Positions 55,801 through 64,000 of a stretch of DNA of 64,000 nucleotides are shown piece after piece. The translations under genes and the position numbers were made by a program. Each line of letters starts with the position of its first letter. Position 1 is the first letter of the stretch. The notes beneath the pieces were generated by a model. It ran no database searches, was not told where the DNA came from, and was given only the letters and a program-made list of their open reading frames with translations. Source of the DNA: Ianthella basta (lineage: Eukaryota > Porifera > Demospongiae > Verongiida > Ianthellidae); NCBI GenBank assembly GCA_964019415.1, contig OZ025872.1, positions 7,395,322 to 7,459,321 of the forward strand, written 5' to 3'.

Positions 55801-57706
55801 ATTCAAACTTGGTATGGCCTGGTATATGTAACTACCTACTGCACACTTGTATTCTGTTGCTGAATAGCTTCAGAGACCCAACACATCAGAATGGTAGTGT
55901 TGCTATGCTGAAATGCCTTTTGTGTAGGTCTCAGTGCAGACAAGATAGCTACGTAGTTACTAGTTCCTGTGGCCACAGCAACAACAAGAGCAGCACTTCT
56001 ATAAAAAGCTACTCAGTGAGTTTTGCGCATTCCTTCTGATCCCCCCACGCGCTTGGCAATGAAACGTTTGAGGGTTCAGTGAATTGTTTACGTTCTTCTG
56101 AACGCTTTGAAGCAGGCACAGGATGACTCCAATCAGCAAATAGCCAGTCAGGAAGACCAACTTACATGATTTCAGTATTATTCTATCTTATTTATTCCCA
56201 ATATATCTGTAACTACTCAATAGAATGGGTTTATTTTAAGTTAGTTATCCATTGATATCTTATTATTCTTACAAATTAATGACTATCAAAAGGAAGTTTC
56301 TGACATTTGGTTAGTGATTAGTTGATTTAGCTTTCTCCAGCCCAGGATTGGTGGCTGAGACAAAATGTGTGAGAAACTCAAATTTCTGTAAAATGGATTC
56401 TATGACAGTACTCAAACATACAGGTAGTCAATTTGTGTTGCTTTTGCAACTTCTGCTTGATGAGTTGCATAGAATATAACCTTGCTTGCTGTGATTGGGA
56501 TGTGAATTGAGTGTGGAATCAAAAGTGACATACAGGGGGCAACTTTGACTGACTCGCTGATGCTGATGCAACTTACATCATGTACGAATCCCTTGATAGT
56601 TTCCTGTGGCTGAGAAAGTCTCAAAGTTAGGGATTTCAGAAAGATAACCTTCTGGAATAGCTGCCATTCTGTAGTGGAAAGTTTTTTCCCTTCTCTGTCC
56701 ATATAGAAAGGAGGACTGTGAACAGCAACCACAAGTTGAAACAGTCCTCTCTGCATAGGCGAGTAGAACATAGTCATTAATGTAAATATTGCAACAAATC
56801 CTCTTAGATACCCTATGCATGGGATATATGTATGTTCCTGTGAAATATTGTGGCTTTCCTGTTTACCAAACACATTAAAATTTCCTCAGTTTCTCTTACA
56901 GATTGCATAGGGAAGCAAATTGTGCATGAAACTGAAGCTACAACTTTATGCTTTCCATGACTACATTAACTGTACCATCAGCTGCTCCCTAGAGATGGAG
57001 TAGTGCAAGCCACACAGACGGCACCTATGACAACACACTAAATCCTTGTGTAGGAGTACAGGAAAAGGTTGAGAGTGACTCAGAGAGCACAGAATGACAC
57101 CAAGACATATGCTCAAACTTTTCCATGTGACTGCTGTTGATCTTAAGAGTTACACTTCGAAAACTATATTCACAGGTAGGAAGGAAAGTAGTTTCTTTAG
57201 ATGTAACTTTGGAATGGTTTCACAGATCAACGGTGTGCACATGGAAATGCTGAGCATGTGCCTGTGTTCCTATTATTGCTAGGTGCAGTTGGTGGTTCTC
57301 CATCTAGGAAGCAGCTGTTGGAACAGTTCTTACAGTAGAGAGAAAGCACAACCATGTAGGTTTTATTTCATGCACAACATGCTTTACTAAAATGCCAACT
57401 AAATGAGAAAGCAAGGGGAATGCTCCATTGTGTAACAGCCTTTCTTGTTTCTGTACTTTTATGCCATCCCTACATCTTTACTATTAGTGTATATTGAATA
57501 TTTTTATTATTTCTAGTATTAATGTACCATTGTCACTCTGAGGTACTTTAGTGGAAAGGCTAAAATACGTACCTTTTCCAATTGACTCCTAGTCTATTGT
57601 ACAATAACTGTTATTAATATGAATATTATCATATTACTATTTATAGCCATGTGTTCATTTGTAATGTTGGGCTACCTCCTGACAAAAGGACAAAGCCATC
57701 TCATGA

Positions 57707-57754
<48 letters not shown>

Positions 57755-60700
57755 TTTAATAGGCTGATACAAAAATGTCAGAGGCCAGAAGCCTTTTGGG
57801 ATTCACAATCTGTAATGTACATACATGATATTATACACCCTTTGCAGCAGCACCTAGTGATGATGGTGCTAATACAGCATGTGTGGATTCTCCTAAGTTT
57901 CTAATGCCTCTCTTTCCCTACATTTGATGTACTATTGCACCTGCTAGCATTACCTTATTAGCCTGTGGTTCTAACTGTGCAATACAGCTCAGAGCATCAG
58001 TGACATCTCGTTCTTTTTGAAACTCTACAGTGAAGCGATCTACCACTTCAGCAATTTTCTTTGTACTTTCTTCATACATTACCTGTGTGTTTGGACAATA
58101 CAGTGTGAATACATTGCTAATTAACAGTCTAACAATAGGCATTGCATTGAACAGACTTACAACAAAAGCCTTTATTAAATTTTCTAACTTTGCAGGGTCA
58201 TCACCATCTGCCAAGGTCCACAAGGTGTCTTTGAAATATCCCTGCACTTCTCTAGTTAGTTTGTCCCTTGCAGCTGTGTTCTGAATGTTTCCACTCATCT
58301 CAGATCGATCAAATTTGTCATCAATGTCCCTATGAGAGAAATGTGTAATGAAGAGAGTTGCATTGGTTGCAATAGACATGCATAATATCAATGAGTTACA
58401 TGCGAGTACCCACTGCATGGTGAATATGAATGCAATCTCAGGAATTAAGTTGTTGCATTGGTATCCTTGGTAACACTATTAGCTATACTGATACAAATGC
58501 AGGTGGTATTACATAATTATAATGAATATTTCAACCACAAAGTAACTATTACTCAGAGAGTTCATACACATTTACAGTAGTGATTCAAAGTACTGAGCCA
58601 GGAAATTGCATCTGGCATGCAGGTAGCACATGGGCGACTAAGTACACACATGTTTAAAGCATGCGTTTAACACATGGTGGTGTACAATGGATGGTGCAAA
58701 ATCACACAATGAGATCAAAATGTCTAGGAAGCCAAACAAAATTGCTATGGAGTGGTTGGAATTGAAGGATGCTAAAATAGGCACCAAGTCAATGTGAAAT
58801 ATCCTTTTGGAAAGCTTCATGAGGTATGCGTTGCAGTTGGAAGCGAAATAGTCGTTATGCTCAATTCATAATACTACTATGTGACGGTGGTGGAGCTACT
58901 GGACTGGGCCCCTCCCCAAAGGAAGGAGAAGGCAGTGAAGAAGAAGCACCTAGTGATAAGAATCTACAAAGTATGTCAACAGCATAGATACTGTAAGAGC
59001 TTGTAAACTGCTGTAAACATTTACAAATATTTGTACATTGTACTGATGTCGCTTTATAACATCCTCCTGACTTCTAGGACAAAACTTCTTTTTGGATGGG
59101 GAATGATGCACTATCATCATCAGAGGAGGAGGAGAAGGAAAACTCCCAACATCCTGCAATCATCATCATGTTACTTGAACTAGGGGAAGACAGCAGCAGC
59201 TAGTCTGAGGAACAACTACATACCATTGTAGGATAACAGAAACAGCAAACTGGAGCCCCATTCTGCTGCGATTCTTTAGGAGTCCCCATTGTATATAGGT
59301 GGATCCCAGAAATTGGTCTTCTCAAGACAGGTCAAGAATTCTTGACCTGTCTTGTGAAGACTAGCACAGTAGGCGAGATCAAGGTAACACAATAACAGTT
59401 TTCTTTGCATTCTTTCTGTTCTTGTACAATGCCTGAGCCACCAGGAAATGCTGGAATGCTTAAGCTGCTATGAACATATCTGCAACTCTCACCTTGCTTT
59501 CCATAATGCAATGGGTGATGTTGCCACCCATTACAGGAATATCCAGGCTACCCCAGAGATACGTAAACTGCAGTATCTCTGAACCAGTTACGTCACTGTC
59601 CTTAACTGTGTCAGCAGAATAATCATTGTGTTTATTGTTACCCTCTGCTCTCTGTGGCAATTCCTCTCCAATGACTGGAGTCAATACTACCTTGTACATA
59701 GGGTGCCCTCTAAAAATGCTCACTTTCTTGACAGAACTAGGTGTATGCAAACCTTGAGCCGCCATGCTGCTAATGCAGGCACAATGTTACAAAACAGATT
59801 TTACATTCAATTCAAGACTAGGTATCAGACAAAATGCAGTAATTTTATAGAAGCGAAATATAGGCCTGGGGCTTTTTCGAACAAACTTTGTATTCTGTAA
59901 GCACACATGCAGTGTTTGTGATTATTTTCTGCTTAAATACCTGGGCTTCAGGTCTTTTTCCTTAGATACCACAGGTGATACTGCTCTTCCTTCAGCCTCA
60001 GGGTTTGCTGTTGTGACCACCTTAGAAGCCTGGTCTTGTTTTGGTACCTTATGTTCATCTTGGTGTTCTCTGTGGATCTTGACTTCAATGTGCCTTTCAT
60101 CTCTCTGAAGCTCAGTGATGCTTTTCTCACTGTAGGGATAATACATTGCATATAAGTGCCAAGATCACATTAAGGCATCCTTAGATTGTATAGTGATATC
60201 TGATGCTGATGCTTGCCTTTTGCGTAGCACATCTTTCTCCCTATTTTCAGGTGATAGTGCTTTTGTTTCAACTTTATGTCTTGTCATGGCGCCTAACTTT
60301 GCTTGCTCTTCTCTTGACACCTTTCGTAAATCTTCACGTTGATGCTCCATGCGTTTCTTGTCTTCAGCTTCCTTCTCATCTCTCTGTTGTCCACTAAAGC
60401 TTCTCTTACTGCATGCACATGCACATGAATACCAATCAGTGATTTAGGTTTCATCAATATGTAGCACTGTGAAGTACACTTACTGGCTCCAGTAGTCCAA
60501 TGCATCCAGCTGCATTCCCAGATGTTGCTGCCTGCAAAGTATGAAGAGTCAACTCAAATCAGTACTATGGTTAACTGAAGAAAACAATGCATGTACCTTA
60601 AACCAAACTATAGGCAATATGGGATGAAAAGTTTAGAGAACAGTGCAATATCAAACTGAAATATGTATTTTCTGATTGCAATTCACTTTGTGGTTACATT

Positions 60701-62149
60701 TCTTGCATCACAGGCCAATAATTATGCAATTAATCATGGATTGAAACATAATTCCTGCTGTGGTGTTACAGTTGTAATGTCACTAATGTAAAACTGGATT
60801 CATTACAACTTGCACTTTGCATGAAGCTGGAGAACTGGGTACCACTCTGCAATAAAGACACAGCCACTTCCAAAAATGCTGACTGTGCTTTCAACCGAAG
60901 AGTAAAAGTCCTAGCGGAAATATCACTATACTCTCATTGCATTAGGAATACTTGCTGAATCTGGGTAGACTTTAGCCAGGAGACTAGTTTTCAAGGCACC
61001 CAGGTATAAGCAATGAACAGTAATCTGTCAGTGATCAGTTCTTGAATCAGTTCATAAATCTGTTCATATCTCATGGTAGCTATGGTGGTAAGGAGGGCTG
61101 TGAACAGAAAACTGACGTGTGTACTGAAATCCTCATAATTGCATGGTTTTGCATCTTCAATCTCATGATTGTGTCCCAAACCACCAGCACTTCCATTGGC
61201 CACACTGTTGTTATAATTATGTTAATGCACTATTCATAAGTGTACGTAGGTACGCAAACTGGTCTAAATTGACAATAGTGATCATGGATAGAAAGTCCAG
61301 TTACTCTGAAAGAAGTTAGTTCTGCATTGCCTACACGGTATCAGCCAAGTACAGTGTATCAAGAGAAGCATACCTATGCCTACCTTCCTTAGTAATCAAT
61401 GGCATTATACTTTAAGTGATTCCAGTACACAGTGCATTTCCTTTCCACTCACATGGCTGCAATCAAATGGTACTTCTCCCTCTTGTCAGCCAAATTGTTG
61501 TACATTGCGTCGTAAGCCTCCACTACCTCGGTCCTTGTTGTAACAGGTGGTGGTGCTGTTGCATAAAACCTATTGTGGCATGAGTAAATATTATCACTTC
61601 ATTTATATGATAACACAAATTCTGGGGTGCCTTGCACTGGAGCAAGTACACAAACTATAATACTTCCTGCGTACTTCTTGGTCCATTCCACAAGTGATTG
61701 CTTTGGTTTTTTCGGAACACTGACAGAGAAGAGATTAACATATTAGTAACAAAACTTCAAGGATATCACCAAGTGGCCACACACCTAGGTTTTGCAGTCT
61801 CGACGACATGTCTTGGTACAGGGCTTTTCGGTCGGAATAGATTAGCCACCCGTGACCTACTTCCTTGTTCTGCCTTTGGTTTCTGCGTCTCCTGTCTGCG
61901 GTAAGCAGTGTAATTTCGCAGTTGCACGTATAAATGTATTTCTGCGCTTTTACTAAGGTTTATCGTAAAGCTCAAACCTGCAGATAGAACGGAAGCGATC
62001 ATTGTATGTACTTACTCGGATGTAACTTCCGTACTGGGTGGGCCGAGCTCTTTAGCGTTCCCTGTATGAGCAATAAAACCTTCTATGTGAAGGGAAGATA
62101 TATCCCCTCGCAGGTAACTGAACAAACCTTTTGGACGGGTCCTCCACAT
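52871..62149 (-). CDS. Unrecognised multi-exon protein with charged central region
   Basis: Exons that join in phase: 62149-62128 (ATG, MWRTRPK), 62061-62016, 61895-61785, 61719-61675, 61569-61453, 61204-about 61100 (end unclear), 60531-60484, 60408-60217, 60129-59941, 59766-59493, 58329-58161, 58082-57954, 56750-56577, 53233-52871. At least one exon between 59492 and 58330 is missing from this model by phase. The N-terminus is basic and proline-rich; VVEAYDAMYNNLADKREKYH and LGMQLDALDYWS flank the start of a Lys/Glu/Arg-rich, probably coiled or disordered stretch of about 130 residues. The C-terminal half looks globular (FTYLWGSLDIPVMGG, KLENLIKAFV, KYVTMDLWDFEDF, GYVRMDLTVFRKS). The intron after 60217 uses a GC donor (AAAAG/GCAAGC). 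I do not recognise the family. It could be two genes. Confidence 0.6.
54942..54957. promoter_or_regulatory. Perfect RFX X-box palindrome
   Basis: CGTTACCATGGTAACG is a 16-bp perfect palindrome matching the RFX consensus GTTRCCATGGYAAC on both halves. A weaker half-site, TATGGCAACC, lies about 190 bp upstream (54764-54773). RFX factors drive ciliary and other genes. Here it lies in the last intron of the minus-strand gene, beside a minisatellite, so its target is unclear. Confidence 0.5.
55002..55130. repeat. 43-bp minisatellite, three copies plus a diverged fourth
   Basis: The unit GATGATAAATCCCATACACG plus 23 bases starts at 55002, 55045 and 55088, with a degraded copy from about 54971. Units carry the palindrome CACGTACGTG and GCGCGTGA. 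It is more GC-rich than its surroundings. Confidence 0.9.
55410..55519. mobile_element. Fold-back MITE, about 110 bp
   Basis: Left arm AAATGCCGACCAATCGGTGT then CTGCGAAGATTTAGA is matched by the reverse complement of the right arm with about six mismatches in 34 bases. The centre has GGGCGCTTCGTGCCC and GAGCTTCGTGCTC, themselves short hairpins. Confidence 0.7.
57706..57754. repeat. (ATG)n microsatellite
   Basis: About 16 uninterrupted GAT/ATG triplets in an intron of the minus-strand gene. Confidence 0.97.
58870..59203 (+). other. Two plus-strand exon-like acidic stretches nested in an intron
   Basis: At 58882-58968 the plus strand reads LGPSPKEGEGSEEEAPSDKN before a GTATGT donor. After an acceptor at 59080 it reads DKTSFWMGNDALSSSEEEEK and continues to HPAIIIMLLELGEDSSS and a TAG at 59201. 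Both look like acidic protein tails, but they are short, purine-rich and have no recognised relative. Upstream ATG 58720 opens only 25 codons. This may be a fossil transposon end or chance. Confidence 0.2.
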
Positions 62150-62323
62150 GGCTTGTGATGCAAGTCACTGGCTAAGCTAATATTTCGACTCCCGCACAAC
62201 CACCATCCAATCACTTGGTGCGCAAACGTTTATATTGTAGTAGCTAACTGAATAATTTGGCGGTAGTTAGTATAAAAGGGCACAGTAGATTATCACACTA
62301 TGCGTATTCAAGTAGCGTCAGAC
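62150..62323. promoter_or_regulatory. Bidirectional promoter of the HSPA12-like and minus-strand genes
   Basis: The two start codons are 62149 (minus) and 62324 (plus), about 175 bp apart. On the plus side TATAAAAG lies at 62271-62278, placing transcription start near 62300. ATCCAATCAC (a CCAAT box) is at 62207-62216, usable in either direction. No heat-shock element (nGAAn arrays) was seen. Confidence 0.6.
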
Positions 62324-62953
62324 ATGGCAGCTTCGGTGCGTACTAGCTCTTCCTTTTCTGGGAGCCTTCTGAAGACTGTTGGTGCTATTGACTTCGGAAC
62401 TTGTAATACACGAATAGCGTTTGGAATGAGACCTGTAGCTTCCGCAAAACAAACGGGAACTTTTAGAGTACAATTGATGACTGAGTGGGAAGAAAGCAAA
62501 GGCAACCCCGACATGGCGCCTACGTCTATCCTTTTTAACAAAGCTAAGGAAGTGGTTGCGTACGGTTTTGCAGCTGAAAATATGTTTAAGCACCTTGGCG
62601 ATGGAGGGGACGAGCATTATTTTTTTCGAAACTTCAAGATGGATTTGCACGGCCGTGAGGTATGTAAGCTTTCGAGTACAATTGATATATTATGCTATAA
62701 CTTGGATACCCTACCCCTTATACAGACATTTAGTCCGGACCAACCCCTCAGAGCTTCCAACAAAGGCACAATGCCAGCTATCCAGGTTTTCTCTGCAGCG
62801 CTGAGGTATCTATCAAGGAAATTGGTCAAATTCATCAAGAATACAGTCGAAAACTCAGGAGTGGAAAATGTTGAAGATATTCTATGGGTTCTGACTGTTC
62901 CAGCCATTTGGAAACCAGGTGCAAGGCATTTCATGAGAAAGGCAGCTTTTGAG
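62324..62953 (+). CDS. HSPA12-like Hsp70 ATPase, first two exons
   Basis: Exons 62324-62659 and 62726-62953 join in phase 0; more exons lie beyond the window. The first has the Hsp70/actin phosphate-1 loop as VGAIDFGTCNTRIAFG, and KMDLHGRE before the donor. The second has ALRYLSRKLVKFI and WVLTVPAIWKPGARHFMRKA, the signature of the HSPA12A/B branch. This atypical Hsp70 branch has an actin-like ATPase and lacks a normal substrate-binding domain; it is expanded in many invertebrates. Cys replaces the usual Thr after DFGT (DFGTCN), a possible change at the nucleotide site. An ATG at 62300 is in frame but lies at or before the expected transcription start set by the TATA box, so 62324 is preferred. 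Confidence 0.85.
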
Positions 62954-63395
62954 GTATGCAAAGAATGGGGCAGACAGGTTTGAGACAATGAATGTTAATA
63001 GCATAGCTAGTTCACATCTCTCAGGTTTATAAAACCTTGACTTGGAACAGTCAACAGCGGAGTGTGATGGCAATGATACCTAGTGTGTTACTTACAATTA
63101 GTATATAGTCACTATTCAGTATCAGTCAAGTGCATCATGTGTTAAGCACCTTAGGACAACTGTCCTACAGTTAGAGGAATTGACTGTGTGAGGTATGTAT
63201 GCGCTGAGACACCCAGTACTAGGTAGTGATTAAATTGAAATAGGTGAAACTGAGTATCGAGAAGCAAAGTATTGTGTAGTTGTTCATCCAGTGTATTTAC
63301 GCATTCATGGAGTGATATTAGTCGGCATGGTTAATGGCATCTTTCACTTCCTATAGGTACCACTATTGCTACCACTTTTGGGGCGCTATATACAT

Positions 63396-63530
63396 AGTTT
63401 TCAGATGTAGGCATTTGTAAGGCTTCATGTGTGTAATGATGTATATTTGTATAATATAATTAATTAATATATTATACAAATATACATCATTATACACATG
63501 AAACCTTACAAATGCCTACATCTGAAAACT
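63396..63530. mobile_element. Long fold-back element, about 65-bp arms
   Basis: The left arm starting AGTTTTCAGATGTAGGCATT pairs with the right arm ending at 63530 with only a few mismatches; the centre is AT-rich. The left arm resembles a sequence in LMF2 intron 6 (17190-17262), so it is a dispersed family. Confidence 0.8.
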
Positions 63531-63564
63531 GTGCAAACAACAATATTATTGTTGTTTGCACAGT
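63528..63564. repeat. 37-bp perfect hairpin abutting the long fold-back
   Basis: ACTGTGCAAACAACAATA and its exact reverse complement flank a single T. It shares its first three bases with the end of the preceding element, making a double-hairpin structure. Confidence 0.9.
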
Positions 63565-64000
63565 ATAATTATATAGTGTTACCAGGAAACCATGTTTTCT
63601 CAGTCATATATCTCCTAATCGGACATGGTTTCTTTGGTAAAGGTAAATATATTTATATACCATACTTTTAGGGGATGCATTGGTGATATATACCCTTCAA
63701 GTGTGGTGTATATCAGTCAGCACTGTAGTGCTGTCTATGTATGGATGGTGGTGGTTGTGTGTATGCTGTAATGCAAACAAAAAGTAGCACTATTACCGTA
63801 TGGGGTTGAAAACTGGCAAAAAAGGCTGCCCATGTTGAAGTATCAGTTGTACATTACGCAGGACTAACCTTACTTCCACTCGAAAGTGCTTGCTCCCACA
63901 GAACATGACCTCGACATTTTTGTGTTTCGTCTTCTACTGCTTCAGTTTCTTCTTCTCTGACAGCAGTAGCACACGAACTATAGTGAGTACAAGAACGCTT

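Larger units (their letters stand above)
62954..64000 (+). other. First part of HSPA12-like intron 2, no exon seen
   Basis: After the donor at 62953 no further HSPA12 exon is recognisable. A strong pyrimidine tract and acceptor-like TCTCTGACAG at 63953-63962 lie near the window end, but the 38 bases after it are too few to judge. The stretch contains the two hairpins described separately. Confidence 0.5.

Noticed and set aside
57707-57904. Frame starting with 16 Met residues
   Set aside because: Translation of the ATG microsatellite.

Overview
This is eukaryotic, almost certainly animal, nuclear DNA. Genes are split by many GT-AG introns (65 bp to several kb), and five of the six protein-coding loci belong to animal or general eukaryotic families: a Rab-type GTPase, lipase maturation factor 2, a GT41 O-GlcNAc-transferase-like enzyme, focadhesin and an HSPA12-type Hsp70. 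No bacterial genes, tRNA genes, rRNA genes or CRISPR arrays are visible. The mix of compact genes, HSPA12-type Hsp70 and many kinds of transposon would suit a non-bilaterian animal such as a sponge, but that is inference; the window itself does not fix the species.

Layout. 1-4032: a decayed Ty3/gypsy retrotransposon on the minus strand with the rare order gag-integrase-reverse transcriptase (Gmr1-like) and a SCAN-like gag. 4087-8840: the 3' exons of a plus-strand Rab-like GTPase with a CxC prenylation end. 9540-10916: a LINE fossil. 11423-19519: a complete nine-exon LMF2 gene whose 3.4-kb second intron holds two DNA transposons, a 614-bp terminal-inverted-repeat element carrying a RecQ-helicase fragment with a perfect 9-bp target duplication, and a 1.79-kb Helitron with canonical ends and a PIF1-helicase remnant. 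20512-27333 (minus): a complete 13-exon GT41 glycosyltransferase, convergent with LMF2 and separated from it by a 44-bp perfect palindrome. 27312-48510 (plus): focadhesin, about 40 exons, head-to-head with the GT41 gene so closely that the two putative start codons overlap in antisense; its introns hold a 211-bp TG microsatellite, a pogo-like MITE, a Penelope-like element with GIY-YIG and hammerhead-like motifs, and other repeats. 48785-51270: a 5'-truncated LINE ending in an AAT array. 52871-62149 (minus): an unrecognised multi-exon gene with a charged middle and a GC-AG intron. 62324 onward (plus): the first two exons of an HSPA12-like gene sharing a short bidirectional promoter with it, then a long-hairpin region.

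The gene models rest on reading-frame phase: the GT41 exons sum to 733 codons plus stop and the LMF2 exons to 648 codons plus stop without any adjustment. Focadhesin needs one base removed in exon 27 to stay in frame. The genes share no obvious pathway; the arrangement is ordinary animal genome with two head-to-head pairs and one convergent pair. I did not find a clear new defence or regulatory system. The best candidates for something undescribed are the RecQ-bearing inverted-repeat element, the divergent GT41 enzyme, the unrecognised minus-strand gene, and the family of long perfect hairpins.
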